From: Burkholderiales bacterium
Lineage (GTDB): Bacteria; Pseudomonadota; Gammaproteobacteria; Burkholderiales; SG8-39
Length of the DNA: 64,000 bases
Assembly: GCA_026417035.1 (NCBI GenBank)
Contig: JAOAEA010000004.1
Span: forward strand, 48,614-112,613
Direction: 5' to 3'
The notes beneath the pieces were generated by a model, which was not told the origin of the DNA, searched no databases, and was given only the letters and a program-made list of their open reading frames with translations. Of this stretch, positions 1-6,922 are shown one piece after another. Both the position numbers and the translations under genes were made by a program. Position 1 is the stretch's first letter, and each line of letters opens with the position of its first letter.

Positions 1-1
1 G

Positions 2-634
2 GACGGCGAGCGCTTCGGCACCGGCCAGGTCGAGGGCGTGGTCGCGCCCGAGACCGCCGCGCACGCCGCCGGGACGAGCGCGCTCCTGCCGATGCTCACG
101 CTCGGCGTGCCCGGCTCGCCGACGGCGGCGGTGCTGCTCGGCGGGCTGCTCATCTGGGGCCTGCAGCCCGGGCCGATGCTCTTCGTCGAGCAGAAGGACT
201 TCGTCTGGGGCCTGATCGCGAGCATGTACCTCGGCAACATCGCCGGCCTCGTCGTGGTGCTCACCACGGTGCCGCTCTTCGCCGCGATCCTGCGCATCCC
301 ATTCTCGATCATCGCGCCGGTGATCCTGGTCGTGTGCGCGATCGGCGCCTACACGGTGCACACCTCGATGTTCGACGTGTGGCTGATGCTCGTGTTCGGG
401 GTCGTCGGCTACGTGTTCAAGAAGCTCGACTACCCGCTCGCGCCGCTCGTGCTCGCGCTCGTGCTCGGCGACCGCGCCGAGAGCTCGTTCCGGCAGGCGC
501 TGCTCGGCTCGCAGGGCGACCTCGCGATCTTCTTCTCGAACGCGCTGGTCGGCGGGATCATGACCCTCGGCATCCTGCTCCTCGTCTGGCCGCTCGTGAG
601 CGCCGGGCTCACCCGGCTGCGCAAGGCGGCCTGA
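2..634 (+). CDS. TctA-family tripartite tricarboxylate transporter permease, C-terminal part
   Basis: This is the 3' end of a large integral-membrane permease of the tripartite tricarboxylate transporter (TTT) family, which moves carboxylates with a periplasmic binding protein and a small TctB subunit. The frame is open from the left edge, so the N-terminal half (about 300 residues) lies outside. The visible part begins with the family motif around FGTGQVEGVVAPETAA, followed by the conserved LGVPGSPTAAVLLGG and LQPGPMLF segments. Five or so hydrophobic helices follow. The substrate cannot be inferred from this fragment. It sits 33 bases before the next gene on the same strand. TctA identity is confident from the motifs; a link to oxalate uptake by the neighbouring oxalate genes would be speculation. 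Confidence 0.9.
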   Translation, partial: DGERFGTGQVEGVVAPETAAHAAGTSALLPMLTLGVPGSPTAAVLLGGLLIWGLQPGPMLFVEQKDFVWGLIASMYLGNIAGLVVVLTTVPLFAAILRIPFSIIAPVILVVCAIGAYTVHTSMFDVWLMLVFGVVGYVFKKLDYPLAPLVLALVLGDRAESSFRQALLGSQGDLAIFFSNALVGGIMTLGILLLVWPLVSAGLTRLRKAA

Positions 635-667
635 CCGGGCGCCGGGCGCGAACCCAAGGAAGCGAAC

Positions 668-1477
668 ATGCCCGTCATCGCGATGACCCAGGAAGCCGGC
701 ACGCGGGGCTCGGAGGTCGCCGCCGGCGTCGCCGCCGCGCTCGGCATCGAGTCGGTGAGCCACGACCTCGCCGAGCGCGTCGCCGACAAGATGCACGTCA
801 AGAAGAGCCTGCTGCAGCGCCTGCGCGAGGGCAAGGCGTCGATGTTCGAGAAGCTCGCCACCTCGAAGGCCGAGATCGCGGTGTTCACCGCCGAGGAGGT
901 GCTGTCGCTCGCGAGCCGCGGCAACATCCTCATCCGCGGCTGGGGCTCGACGCTGATCCTGCGCCCGGTGCCGCACGTGGTGACGGTGCGCGTGTGCGCG
1001 CCGATGGCGCTGCGTATCCGCTCCCTGATGGAGCGCCTCGACACCGACGACGAGGACTTCATCCGCGACGAGATCGAGCGCAGCGACGCGGCGCACGCCG
1101 CGGCGATGCACGCGCGCTTCAACGTTCGCTGGGGCGACCCGCTGCTCTACGACCTCACGCTCAACACCGAACGGGTGTCGATCGCGTCCTGCGTGGAGCA
1201 GGTGGTCGCGCTGACGCGCCGGCCGGAGTTCCAGGAGACGGAGGCCTCGCGCGCGAAGCTCGCCAACCTCGCCCTCGAGGCGCGCGTGCGCGCGGCACTG
1301 CACGCCGACCCGCGCACCGCCGACATCCACATCACGCTCGCGGCCGAGGGCGGCACGCTGCGCCTGCGCGGCATCGTCGAGAGCGACGCCGAGCGGCGCG
1401 CCGTCGCCGAGGTCGCGCGCCACGTGGAGGGCGTGCGCGAGGTCGCGAACGAGCTGAAGAGCATGTCGCGGCGGTAG
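668..1477 (+). CDS. cytidylate kinase-like protein fused to a BON domain
   Basis: A 269-residue protein. Residues 1-190 resemble the cytidylate kinase-like family: the N-terminal MPVIAMTQEAGTRGSEVA is a degenerate P-loop-type segment, followed by a helical region with an RGW motif (NILIRGWGS) typical of that family. Residues 200-265 (DIHITLAAEGGTLRLRGIV...VREVANELK) look like a BON domain, a small module associated with membranes or lipids. An AAGGAA ribosome site lies just before the ATG. The family is often a stand-alone protein of about 200 residues, so the BON tail is an addition. No real substrate is known to me for this branch. It is co-directional with the transporter remnant upstream and convergent with the regulator downstream. 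Confidence 0.75.
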   Translation: MPVIAMTQEAGTRGSEVAAGVAAALGIESVSHDLAERVADKMHVKKSLLQRLREGKASMFEKLATSKAEIAVFTAEEVLSLASRGNILIRGWGSTLILRPVPHVVTVRVCAPMALRIRSLMERLDTDDEDFIRDEIERSDAAHAAAMHARFNVRWGDPLLYDLTLNTERVSIASCVEQVVALTRRPEFQETEASRAKLANLALEARVRAALHADPRTADIHITLAAEGGTLRLRGIVESDAERRAVAEVARHVEGVREVANELKSMSRR

Positions 1478-1527
1478 GCGGCCGCCGCAGGGCGGCGCGG
1501 CCCTCGCCTCCGGCCGGGCGCGGCGTC

Positions 1528-2142
1528 TCAGGCCGCGTGCGCGGCGCGCGCCTTCAGCCGCGAGAGCGTCTCGGGCGTGAGGTTGAGGTACGAGGCGAGC
1601 TCCTTGTTCGGGAGCCGGCCCGCCATGTCGGCATGCTTGCGCATGAACCGCGCGAGCCGCCCCGGGGCGTCGAGGAGGTGCAGCGTGATCGTGTGCGCCA
1701 TCACCTCGCTCATCAGCTTCATCACCTCGTATTCGAAGCGCGCCTTCACGTCCGGGTGGCGCTCGAGGAAATCGACCCAGGTCGGCATGCCGAGCTTCGC
1801 CGCGCGCACCTTGGTCACCGCGACGATCGAGTAGGGCACCGGCGTCTTCAGGCGCCAGGCCGCGTAGGACGTGTCCATGTCGGTCTCGGCCGCGAAGCGC
1901 AGGATCATTTCCTTGCCCTCGGGGTTGGCGACGACGCGCTTCAGCACGCCGTCGAGGATGAAGAACTGCTCCATCTCGTGCGAGCCCTGGTGCACGAGGA
2001 GCTCGCCCTTGCGGTAGTCGGCGATCTCGAGCAGCGGCTCGAGCTCCTCCCAGGCCGCCTGCGGCATCGGCCCGAGGATCCGGTTCTTCCTGAGCTCGAG
2101 GCGGATCGTGTTGCGCTGCGGATGGGAGGCGATGGAGGACAT
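1528..2142 (-). CDS. Crp/Fnr-family transcriptional regulator, cysteine-free
   Basis: A 204-residue regulator. Residues 30-125 form a cyclic-nucleotide-binding-like beta roll (YRKGELLVHQGSHEMEQFFILDGVLK), then a long dimer helix, then a winged-helix DNA-binding region ending in LNLTPETLSRLKARAA. The recognition helix has the E-x-x-S-R pattern that FNR uses to read TTGA half-sites. The protein has no cysteine at all, so it cannot carry an FNR iron-sulfur cluster, and I see no clear cAMP-binding signature. It ends almost directly after the recognition helix. I chose the ATG at 2142, where similarity to the family begins; a TTG at 2184 would add 14 residues. Neither start has a good ribosome site. 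It is divergent from oxc, with an FNR-like palindrome between them, so it probably controls the oxalate genes. Confidence 0.88.
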   Translation of the reverse strand: MSSIASHPQRNTIRLELRKNRILGPMPQAAWEELEPLLEIADYRKGELLVHQGSHEMEQFFILDGVLKRVVANPEGKEMILRFAAETDMDTSYAAWRLKTPVPYSIVAVTKVRAAKLGMPTWVDFLERHPDVKARFEYEVMKLMSEVMAHTITLHLLDAPGRLARFMRKHADMAGRLPNKELASYLNLTPETLSRLKARAAHAA

Positions 2143-2207
2143 GCTGGGGAGGGAGGAGGGGCCCTCGGAATGACCGCGCCGCAATCGCGGGAAGTTAACT
2201 GCAATGA

Positions 2208-2221
2208 TTGACCGCAGTCAA
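2208..2221. promoter_or_regulatory. FNR-type palindromic operator TTGAC-N4-GTCAA
   Basis: A perfect 5-base dyad, TTGACCGCAGTCAA, in the divergent gap between the Crp/Fnr regulator and oxalyl-CoA decarboxylase. It differs from the FNR consensus TTGAT-N4-ATCAA by one base per half-site. Its centre (2214/2215) lies about 41.5 bases before the start point predicted from the -10 box at 2245-2250, which is the classic class II activator position. Confidence 0.7.
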
Positions 2222-2244
2222 GGTTGGCCCCGCAGCCGACTCAC

Positions 2245-2250
2245 TATCAT
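2245..2250 (+). promoter_or_regulatory. candidate -10 box of the oxc promoter
   Basis: TATCAT matches the TATAAT consensus at 5 of 6 positions. It lies in a locally AT-richer patch (CACTATCATCC) 56 bases before the oxc ATG. No good -35 is present at the usual distance. Instead the FNR-like palindrome covers that region, as expected for a class II activated promoter. Confidence 0.5.
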
Positions 2251-2305
2251 CCGGGGCGTCCCGGATTCGCCTCCGGCGCCACACCCTTTCCAGAGGGAGA
2301 TCCGC

Positions 2306-4060
2306 ATGGGCAACGTCGAACCGCAAGTCGCCCCGCCGGCCGCCGCGCCGCCGCAGCTCACCGACGGCTTCCACCTCGTCATCGACGCCCTGAAGCTGAA
2401 CGGCATCGACACGATCTTCGGCCTGCCGGGCATCCCGATCACCGACCTCGCGCGCATGGCGCAGGGGGCGGGGCTACGCGTCATCTCGTTCCGCCACGAG
2501 CAGAACGCGGGCTACGCGGCGTCGATTGCGGGCTTCATCACGGGAAAGCCCGGCATCTGCCTCACGGTGTCGGCGCCGGGCTTCCTGAACGGCCTCACCG
2601 CGCTCGCGAACGCCACGACCAACTGCTTCCCGATGATCCTGATGAGCGGGTCGAGCGAGCGCGAGATCGTGGACCTGCAGCAGGGCGACTACGAGGAGAT
2701 GGACCAGCTCGCCATCGCGAGGCCGCTCGCGAAGGCCGCCTTCCGGGTGCTGCACGCGGAGGACATCGGCGTCGGCGTCGCGCGCGCGATCCGCGCCGCC
2801 GTGTCCGGGCGCCCCGGCGGCGTGTACCTCGACCTGCCGGCGAAGCTCTTCGCGCAGACGATGGACGCCGAGGCGGGCAGGCGCTCGCTCATCGCGGTCG
2901 TCGATCCGGCGCCGCGCCAGATCCCCGCGCCGGAGGCGGTCGGGCGCGCCCTCGCGCTCCTCAGGAGCGCGCAGCGGCCGCTGATCGTGCTCGGCAAGGG
3001 CGCCGCGTACGCCCGGGCCGACGCCGACATCCGGGCGCTCGTCGAGCGCACCGGGATCCCGTACCTGCCCATGTCCATGGCGAAAGGGCTGCTGCCCGAC
3101 ACGCACGAGCAGTCGGCGGCGGCGGCACGCTCGTACGTGCTGCCCGAAGCCGACGTGGTGATGCTCGTCGGCGCCCGCCTCAATTGGCTCCTCTCGCACG
3201 GCAAGGGCAAGACCTGGGGCGCCAGGGACGCGAAGGGCTGGGGCGGGCAGAAGTTCATCCAGATCGACATCTCCCCGCAGGAAGCCGACAGCAACGTGCG
3301 CATCGACGCGCCGGTCGTGGGCGACATCGGCTCCTGCGTCGCGGCGCTGCTCGCCGGGATCGGGGCGGACTGGCCGAAGCCGCCCGCCGGGTGGCTCGCC
3401 GCGATCGCCGAGCGCAAGGCCAAGAACATCGCGAAGATGGCCGAGACGCTGGCGAAGAACCCCTCGCCGATGAGCTTCCACAGCGCGCTCGCCGTCGTGC
3501 GCGACATCGTCCGGGAGAACCCCCGCGCGTACCTCGTGAACGAGGGCGCCAATGCGCTCGACTTCACGCGCGCGATCGTCGACATGTACCAGCCGCGCAA
3601 GCGCCTCGATGTCGGCACCTGGGGCGTGATGGGCATCGGGATGGGTTTTTCCGTCGCCGCCGCGGTGGTGAGCGGCGAGCAGGTGATCGCCGTCGAGGGC
3701 GACAGCGCCTTCGGTTTCTCGGGCATGGAGGTGGAGACGATCTGCCGCTACAACCTGCCGGTGTGCGTCGTGGTCCTCAACAACAACGGCGTCTACCGCG
3801 GCACCGACGTCAACCCCGCCGGCGGGCCCGACGTCGCGCCCACCGTGTTCGTGAAGGACGCGCGCTACGAGAAGCTGATGGAGGCGTTCGGGGGTGTCGG
3901 CGCGTACGCCACCACCCGCGCCGAGCTGCGCGCGGCGATGGAAACGGCGATCCGCACCCGCCGGCCGACGCTCGTCAACGCGATCATCGACGAGACGGCC
4001 GGCACGGAGAGCGGGCGCATCACGAGCCTCAACCCGAGCGCGAAGCAGAAGCAGGCCTGA
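2306..4060 (+). CDS. oxc: oxalyl-CoA decarboxylase
   Basis: A thiamine-diphosphate enzyme that converts oxalyl-CoA to formyl-CoA and CO2 in the cytoplasm. The 584 residues follow the usual three-domain order. The N-terminal pyrimidine-binding domain (about 20-190) carries the activating glutamate in the [11 protein letters not shown] motif. The middle domain spans about 215-360. The C-terminal diphosphate-binding domain has the [13 protein letters not shown]...LNNNGVYRG signature. The length is close to the usual 565-570. The ATG at 2306 is preceded by an AGAGGGAGA ribosome site; the frame is open further upstream but those codons run through the promoter. frc follows after 60 bases, so the two make the standard oxalate pair, probably activated by a Crp/Fnr protein. 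Confidence 0.95.
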   Translation: MGNVEPQVAPPAAAPPQLTDGFHLVIDALKLNGIDTIFGLPGIPITDLARMAQGAGLRVISFRHEQNAGYAASIAGFITGKPGICLTVSAPGFLNGLTALANATTNCFPMILMSGSSEREIVDLQQGDYEEMDQLAIARPLAKAAFRVLHAEDIGVGVARAIRAAVSGRPGGVYLDLPAKLFAQTMDAEAGRRSLIAVVDPAPRQIPAPEAVGRALALLRSAQRPLIVLGKGAAYARADADIRALVERTGIPYLPMSMAKGLLPDTHEQSAAAARSYVLPEADVVMLVGARLNWLLSHGKGKTWGARDAKGWGGQKFIQIDISPQEADSNVRIDAPVVGDIGSCVAALLAGIGADWPKPPAGWLAAIAERKAKNIAKMAETLAKNPSPMSFHSALAVVRDIVRENPRAYLVNEGANALDFTRAIVDMYQPRKRLDVGTWGVMGIGMGFSVAAAVVSGEQVIAVEGDSAFGFSGMEVETICRYNLPVCVVVLNNNGVYRGTDVNPAGGPDVAPTVFVKDARYEKLMEAFGGVGAYATTRAELRAAMETAIRTRRPTLVNAIIDETAGTESGRITSLNPSAKQKQA

Positions 4061-4101
4061 GCCGCGGACCGGAGAGGTAGAATCCGCGCCCTGTCCGCGG
4101 C
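4061..4101 (+). other. inverted repeat between oxc and frc enclosing a TAGAAT box
   Basis: GCCGCGGAC (4061-4069) and GTCCGCGGC (4093-4101) are perfect 9-base complements that start directly after the oxc stop codon. The 23-base loop contains TAGAAT, a possible -10 for frc. There is no run of T after it, so it is not a normal terminator. It may adjust the ratio of the two transcripts or be chance in GC-rich DNA. Confidence 0.4.
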
Positions 4102-4120
4102 CGATTTCCGGGAGACCAGC

Positions 4121-5392
4121 ATGGAAGCACTCAAGGGCATTCGCATCCTCGACATGACGCACGTGCAGGCGGGCCCCACCTGCTCGCAGCTCCTCGCGTG
4201 GATGGGCGCCGACGTGATCAAGTTCGAGAACCCGCAGGGCGACGCGACCCGCGGCCAGCTGCGCGACGTGCCGCACGCCGACAGCCTCTACTTCACGATG
4301 CTCAACTGCAACAAGCGGTCGATCACCGTGAACATGAAGACGCCCGAGGGCAAGCAGGTGTTCGTCGACCTGGTGAAGCGCTGCGACATCATCATGGAGA
4401 ACTTCGGCCCGGGCGTGCTCGACCGCCTCGGGTTCACGTGGGAGAAGATCCACGAGATCAATCCGAAGATCGTGATGGGCTCGATCAAGGGCTTCGGCTC
4501 GACCGGCCCGTACGCCGAGTTCAAGGCCTACGAGAACGTCGCGCAGGCGATGGGCGGGGCCATGAGCACGACCGGCGTGCCCGATGGCCCGCCGTTCGTC
4601 ACCGGCGCGCAGATCGGCGACTCGGGAACCGGCCTGCACCTGGCGATCGGGTTGCTCGCGGCGCTGCGGCAGGCCGAGCGCACCGGCCAGGGCCAGTACG
4701 TCGAGGTGGCGATGATGGACGGGGTGATGAACCTCTGCCGCGTGAAGTTCCGCGACCACCAACGCCTCACCCGCGGGCCGTTGCCCGAGTACTCGGTGCC
4801 CACCTACCAGGGCATGGGCGAGGTGCCGCGCGCGGGCAACGATTCCGGCGGCGGGCAGCTCGGCAACGCCATCCACTGCAAGCCGCACGGCGCGAACGAC
4901 TGGCTCTACGTGGTCGTGCAGGAGGCGGTGTGGGAAGCGCTCGCGCGGCGCATCGGCCCCGACGTGCACATGCCGGACATGGCGACCGACCCGCGGCTCG
5001 CCACGATCGGCGAGCGGCGCAAGAACCAGAGCCTCATGTGGACGCTCATCAACAAGTTCGCCGAGAACTACACCAAGCGCGAGCTCATGGCCATCCTCAA
5101 CGAGCTCGACGTGCCGTGCGGCCCGATCATGAGCACCGAGGACCTCGCCAACGACGAGCACGTGCGCGGCCGCGGGATGTGGGTCGAGCTCGACCACCCG
5201 CAGCGCGGCAAGTGGTGGAACGTCGGCATGCCGATCAAGCTGTCGGCCTCGCCCGCGGTGATCAAGCGCTCGCCGCTGCTCGGCGAGCACACCGACGAGG
5301 TGCTGCGCGACGTGCTCGGCTACGACGACGGCCGGATCGCCGCGCTGAAGGCCGCGGGCGCCTTCAGCGCGCCGCCGAAGAAGGCGGCGTGA
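4121..5392 (+). CDS. frc: formyl-CoA:oxalate CoA-transferase
   Basis: A class III CoA-transferase of 423 residues (usual length about 428). It moves CoA from formyl-CoA to oxalate, giving oxalyl-CoA for Oxc and releasing formate. Typical motifs are visible: [19 protein letters not shown] near the N terminus, [34 protein letters not shown], and [12 protein letters not shown], which contains the catalytic aspartate at the expected position (about residue 168). The glycine-rich loop [11 protein letters not shown] seen in formyl-CoA transferases is present, which favours Frc over other CaiB/BaiF enzymes. The C terminus has [12 protein letters not shown]. Gene order after oxc supports the call. 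A GGGAG ribosome site precedes the ATG. Confidence 0.94.
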   Translation: MEALKGIRILDMTHVQAGPTCSQLLAWMGADVIKFENPQGDATRGQLRDVPHADSLYFTMLNCNKRSITVNMKTPEGKQVFVDLVKRCDIIMENFGPGVLDRLGFTWEKIHEINPKIVMGSIKGFGSTGPYAEFKAYENVAQAMGGAMSTTGVPDGPPFVTGAQIGDSGTGLHLAIGLLAALRQAERTGQGQYVEVAMMDGVMNLCRVKFRDHQRLTRGPLPEYSVPTYQGMGEVPRAGNDSGGGQLGNAIHCKPHGANDWLYVVVQEAVWEALARRIGPDVHMPDMATDPRLATIGERRKNQSLMWTLINKFAENYTKRELMAILNELDVPCGPIMSTEDLANDEHVRGRGMWVELDHPQRGKWWNVGMPIKLSASPAVIKRSPLLGEHTDEVLRDVLGYDDGRIAALKAAGAFSAPPKKAA

Positions 5393-5515
5393 GCCCGGCG
5401 ATCGGCCCTCGGCCATCGGCATCGGGCGATCGGCAGTCCGTCTGGAGCGCCGGGGCGCGCGATCCTCGATGACCCGTCCCCGACCCTCCCTTCCCAACGC
5501 GCGGTGACCCACGCC

Positions 5516-6448
5516 ATGAGAATCGCCATCATCGGACAGCAGGACTTCGGCAAGGCCGTGTTGGAAGCGTTCCTCGCCCGCGGCGACGAGGTCGCGGCGG
5601 TCTTCTGCGCACCGGAGAAGGAGGGCGCCAAGGCCGACCCCCTCAAGGCCGCGGCGCTCGCCAAGGGCCTCACGGTCCACCAGTTCCAGTCGTTGCGCAG
5701 CCCGGAGGCCGCCGCCGCGATGCAGGCGCTCGGCGCGGACCTCGGGGTCATGGCCTACGTCCTGCAGTTCGCGCCGCAGGACTTCGTGACGATCCCGAAG
5801 CACGGCACGATCCAGTACCATCCGTCGCTGCTGCCGAAGTTCCGCGGCCCGAGCTCGATCAACTGGCCGATCGCCAAGGGCGAGACGAAGACCGGCCTCA
5901 CCATCTTCCGGCCCACCGACGGGCTCGACGAGGGTCCGGTGATCCTGCAGAAGGAAACGCCGATCGGCCCAGACGACACGCTCGGCACGGTCTACTTCGA
6001 CCGCCTCTTCCCGATGGGCGTCGCCGCGATGCTGGAGGCCGCCGACCTCGTGGTGGCGGGCAAGCACACCGAGACCGTGCAGGACGAGCGCCAGGCGTCC
6101 TACGAGGGCTGGTTCCGCGCCGCCGAGGCGCGGATCAACTGGGCGAACCACGTCGACTTCGTCCACAACCTCATCCGGGCCGCGAACCCCGCGCCCGGCG
6201 CGTGGACGACCTTCGGCGGGAAGAAGGTCCAGATCTTCGACTGCCGCAAGCACGTCTTTCGCACCTTCGGCGCGGTGAAGGGGAAGATCGGCGAGGTGAC
6301 CGACGTGGGCGCCGAGAGCTTCTTCGTCACGGCCCAGGGCGGCCGCATCGAGGTGCTGAAGGCGAAGGCCGAGGACGGGAAGAAGCTTCCCGCGGCCGAA
6401 TTCGCCGCGAGCGTCGGCCTCGCCGCTGGCGCCATCCTCGGCGCCTGA
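5516..6448 (+). CDS. folate-type formyltransferase (10-formyl-THF dehydrogenase hydrolase-domain homologue)
   Basis: A 310-residue protein of the methionyl-tRNA formyltransferase fold. Residues 1-200 are the formyltransferase domain, with YHPSLLPKFRGPSSINWPI (catalytic His region) and TDGLDEGPVILQ (catalytic Asp region). Residues 205-305 form an OB-like C-terminal domain with RINWANHVDFVHNLIRA and PGAWTTFGGKKVQ. The order and wording of these motifs fit the N-terminal domain of 10-formyltetrahydrofolate dehydrogenase better than a true Fmt. In that enzyme this domain passes the formyl group from folate to a 4'-phosphopantetheine thiol. Here it follows oxc and frc on the same strand. A role in exchanging formyl between CoA and tetrahydrofolate is my inference. 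I chose the ATG at 5516; a GTG at 5504 is possible. Confidence 0.8.
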   Translation: MRIAIIGQQDFGKAVLEAFLARGDEVAAVFCAPEKEGAKADPLKAAALAKGLTVHQFQSLRSPEAAAAMQALGADLGVMAYVLQFAPQDFVTIPKHGTIQYHPSLLPKFRGPSSINWPIAKGETKTGLTIFRPTDGLDEGPVILQKETPIGPDDTLGTVYFDRLFPMGVAAMLEAADLVVAGKHTETVQDERQASYEGWFRAAEARINWANHVDFVHNLIRAANPAPGAWTTFGGKKVQIFDCRKHVFRTFGAVKGKIGEVTDVGAESFFVTAQGGRIEVLKAKAEDGKKLPAAEFAASVGLAAGAILGA

Positions 6449-6460
6449 CGGCGTCCCGTC

Positions 6461-6482
6461 GCGCGCGGCCGGGGCCGCGCGC
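6461..6482. other. perfect 10-base palindrome after the formyltransferase gene
   Basis: GCGCGCGGCC, GG, GGCCGCGCGC: a symmetric GC-only inverted repeat starting 12 bases after the stop codon. There is no T tract. It may stabilise the 3' end or help Rho-dependent termination. The rest of the gap (6483-6690) holds only a weak 7-base inverted repeat (6563-6569 with 6583-6589) and no gene I can support. Confidence 0.4.
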
Positions 6483-6697
6483 CGCACGCCGGGAAAGCTC
6501 GGGTGTGCGCCCCCGGCCTTGAAACCTGCAAGCGGCTTCACACGCCGGCCAGCTCCGCTGCCCGGGCGACGGGCCTTGGCGTTCGCCCGATCCCCCGCGC
6601 TGACGCAAGCGCCTCCCCGACCCGCCCCCCCACCGCGTCGCGGCGCCCGCAACCACAGGCGGCCGTGAAATCTGCGGCATCCGCCCCTGCCAAAAAT

Positions 6698-6726
6698 TTG
6701 ACTAGTTTCATACCCGACTGTAAGAA
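6698..6726 (+). promoter_or_regulatory. sigma-70 type promoter of the signalling operon
   Basis: TTGACT (6698-6703, 5 of 6 matches) is followed by a 17-base spacer and TAAGAA (6721-6726, 3 of 6). It sits in the only AT-rich stretch of the 474-base gap before the kinase gene. It implies an untranslated leader of about 190 bases. The strong -35 and exact spacing make this the best promoter candidate for the kinase-to-phosphodiesterase gene series. Confidence 0.55.
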
Positions 6727-6922
6727 TCCCGGTTAGCCTGCTGTTTCTTCAAATACTTACGCGGGTTTTTTCGGGTTGCGACGGAGCACCCGCCGGGTGC
6801 GCCCGGACCCGCCGAAGGACGGCGGCGCGCGCCGGCGCGGCGAGCGTGGGTCGCGGCTCGCCGGCGCGCGTGCCGCGCGGCGCGGAGAAGAACGAGAACG
6901 AGAACACGAGGGAGATGCGGGG

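Noticed and set aside
5396..5433. Repeated GGCGATCGG words between frc and the formyltransferase gene
   Set aside because: Two short copies (and one near 31848) are too few and too GC-biased to call a repeat family.
5516..6448. Housekeeping methionyl-tRNA formyltransferase
   Set aside because: No def or rsmB neighbour; the C-terminal motifs (RINW, PGAWT) and the oxalate context favour the formyl-THF dehydrogenase-domain type. Not fully excluded.
2474..6652. A very long open frame (1392 codons) on the minus strand across the oxalate genes
   Set aside because: It is antisense to three well-supported enzymes, rich in Arg, Ala, Gly, His and Asp low-complexity runs, and has no family motif. It is a by-product of high GC content, like other long antisense frames in the window (for example 41712-45017 and 59946-63542).
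6483..6690. Possible small RNA in the long gap before the kinase gene
   Set aside because: Only a weak 7-base inverted repeat is visible; no promoter-terminator pair encloses it.
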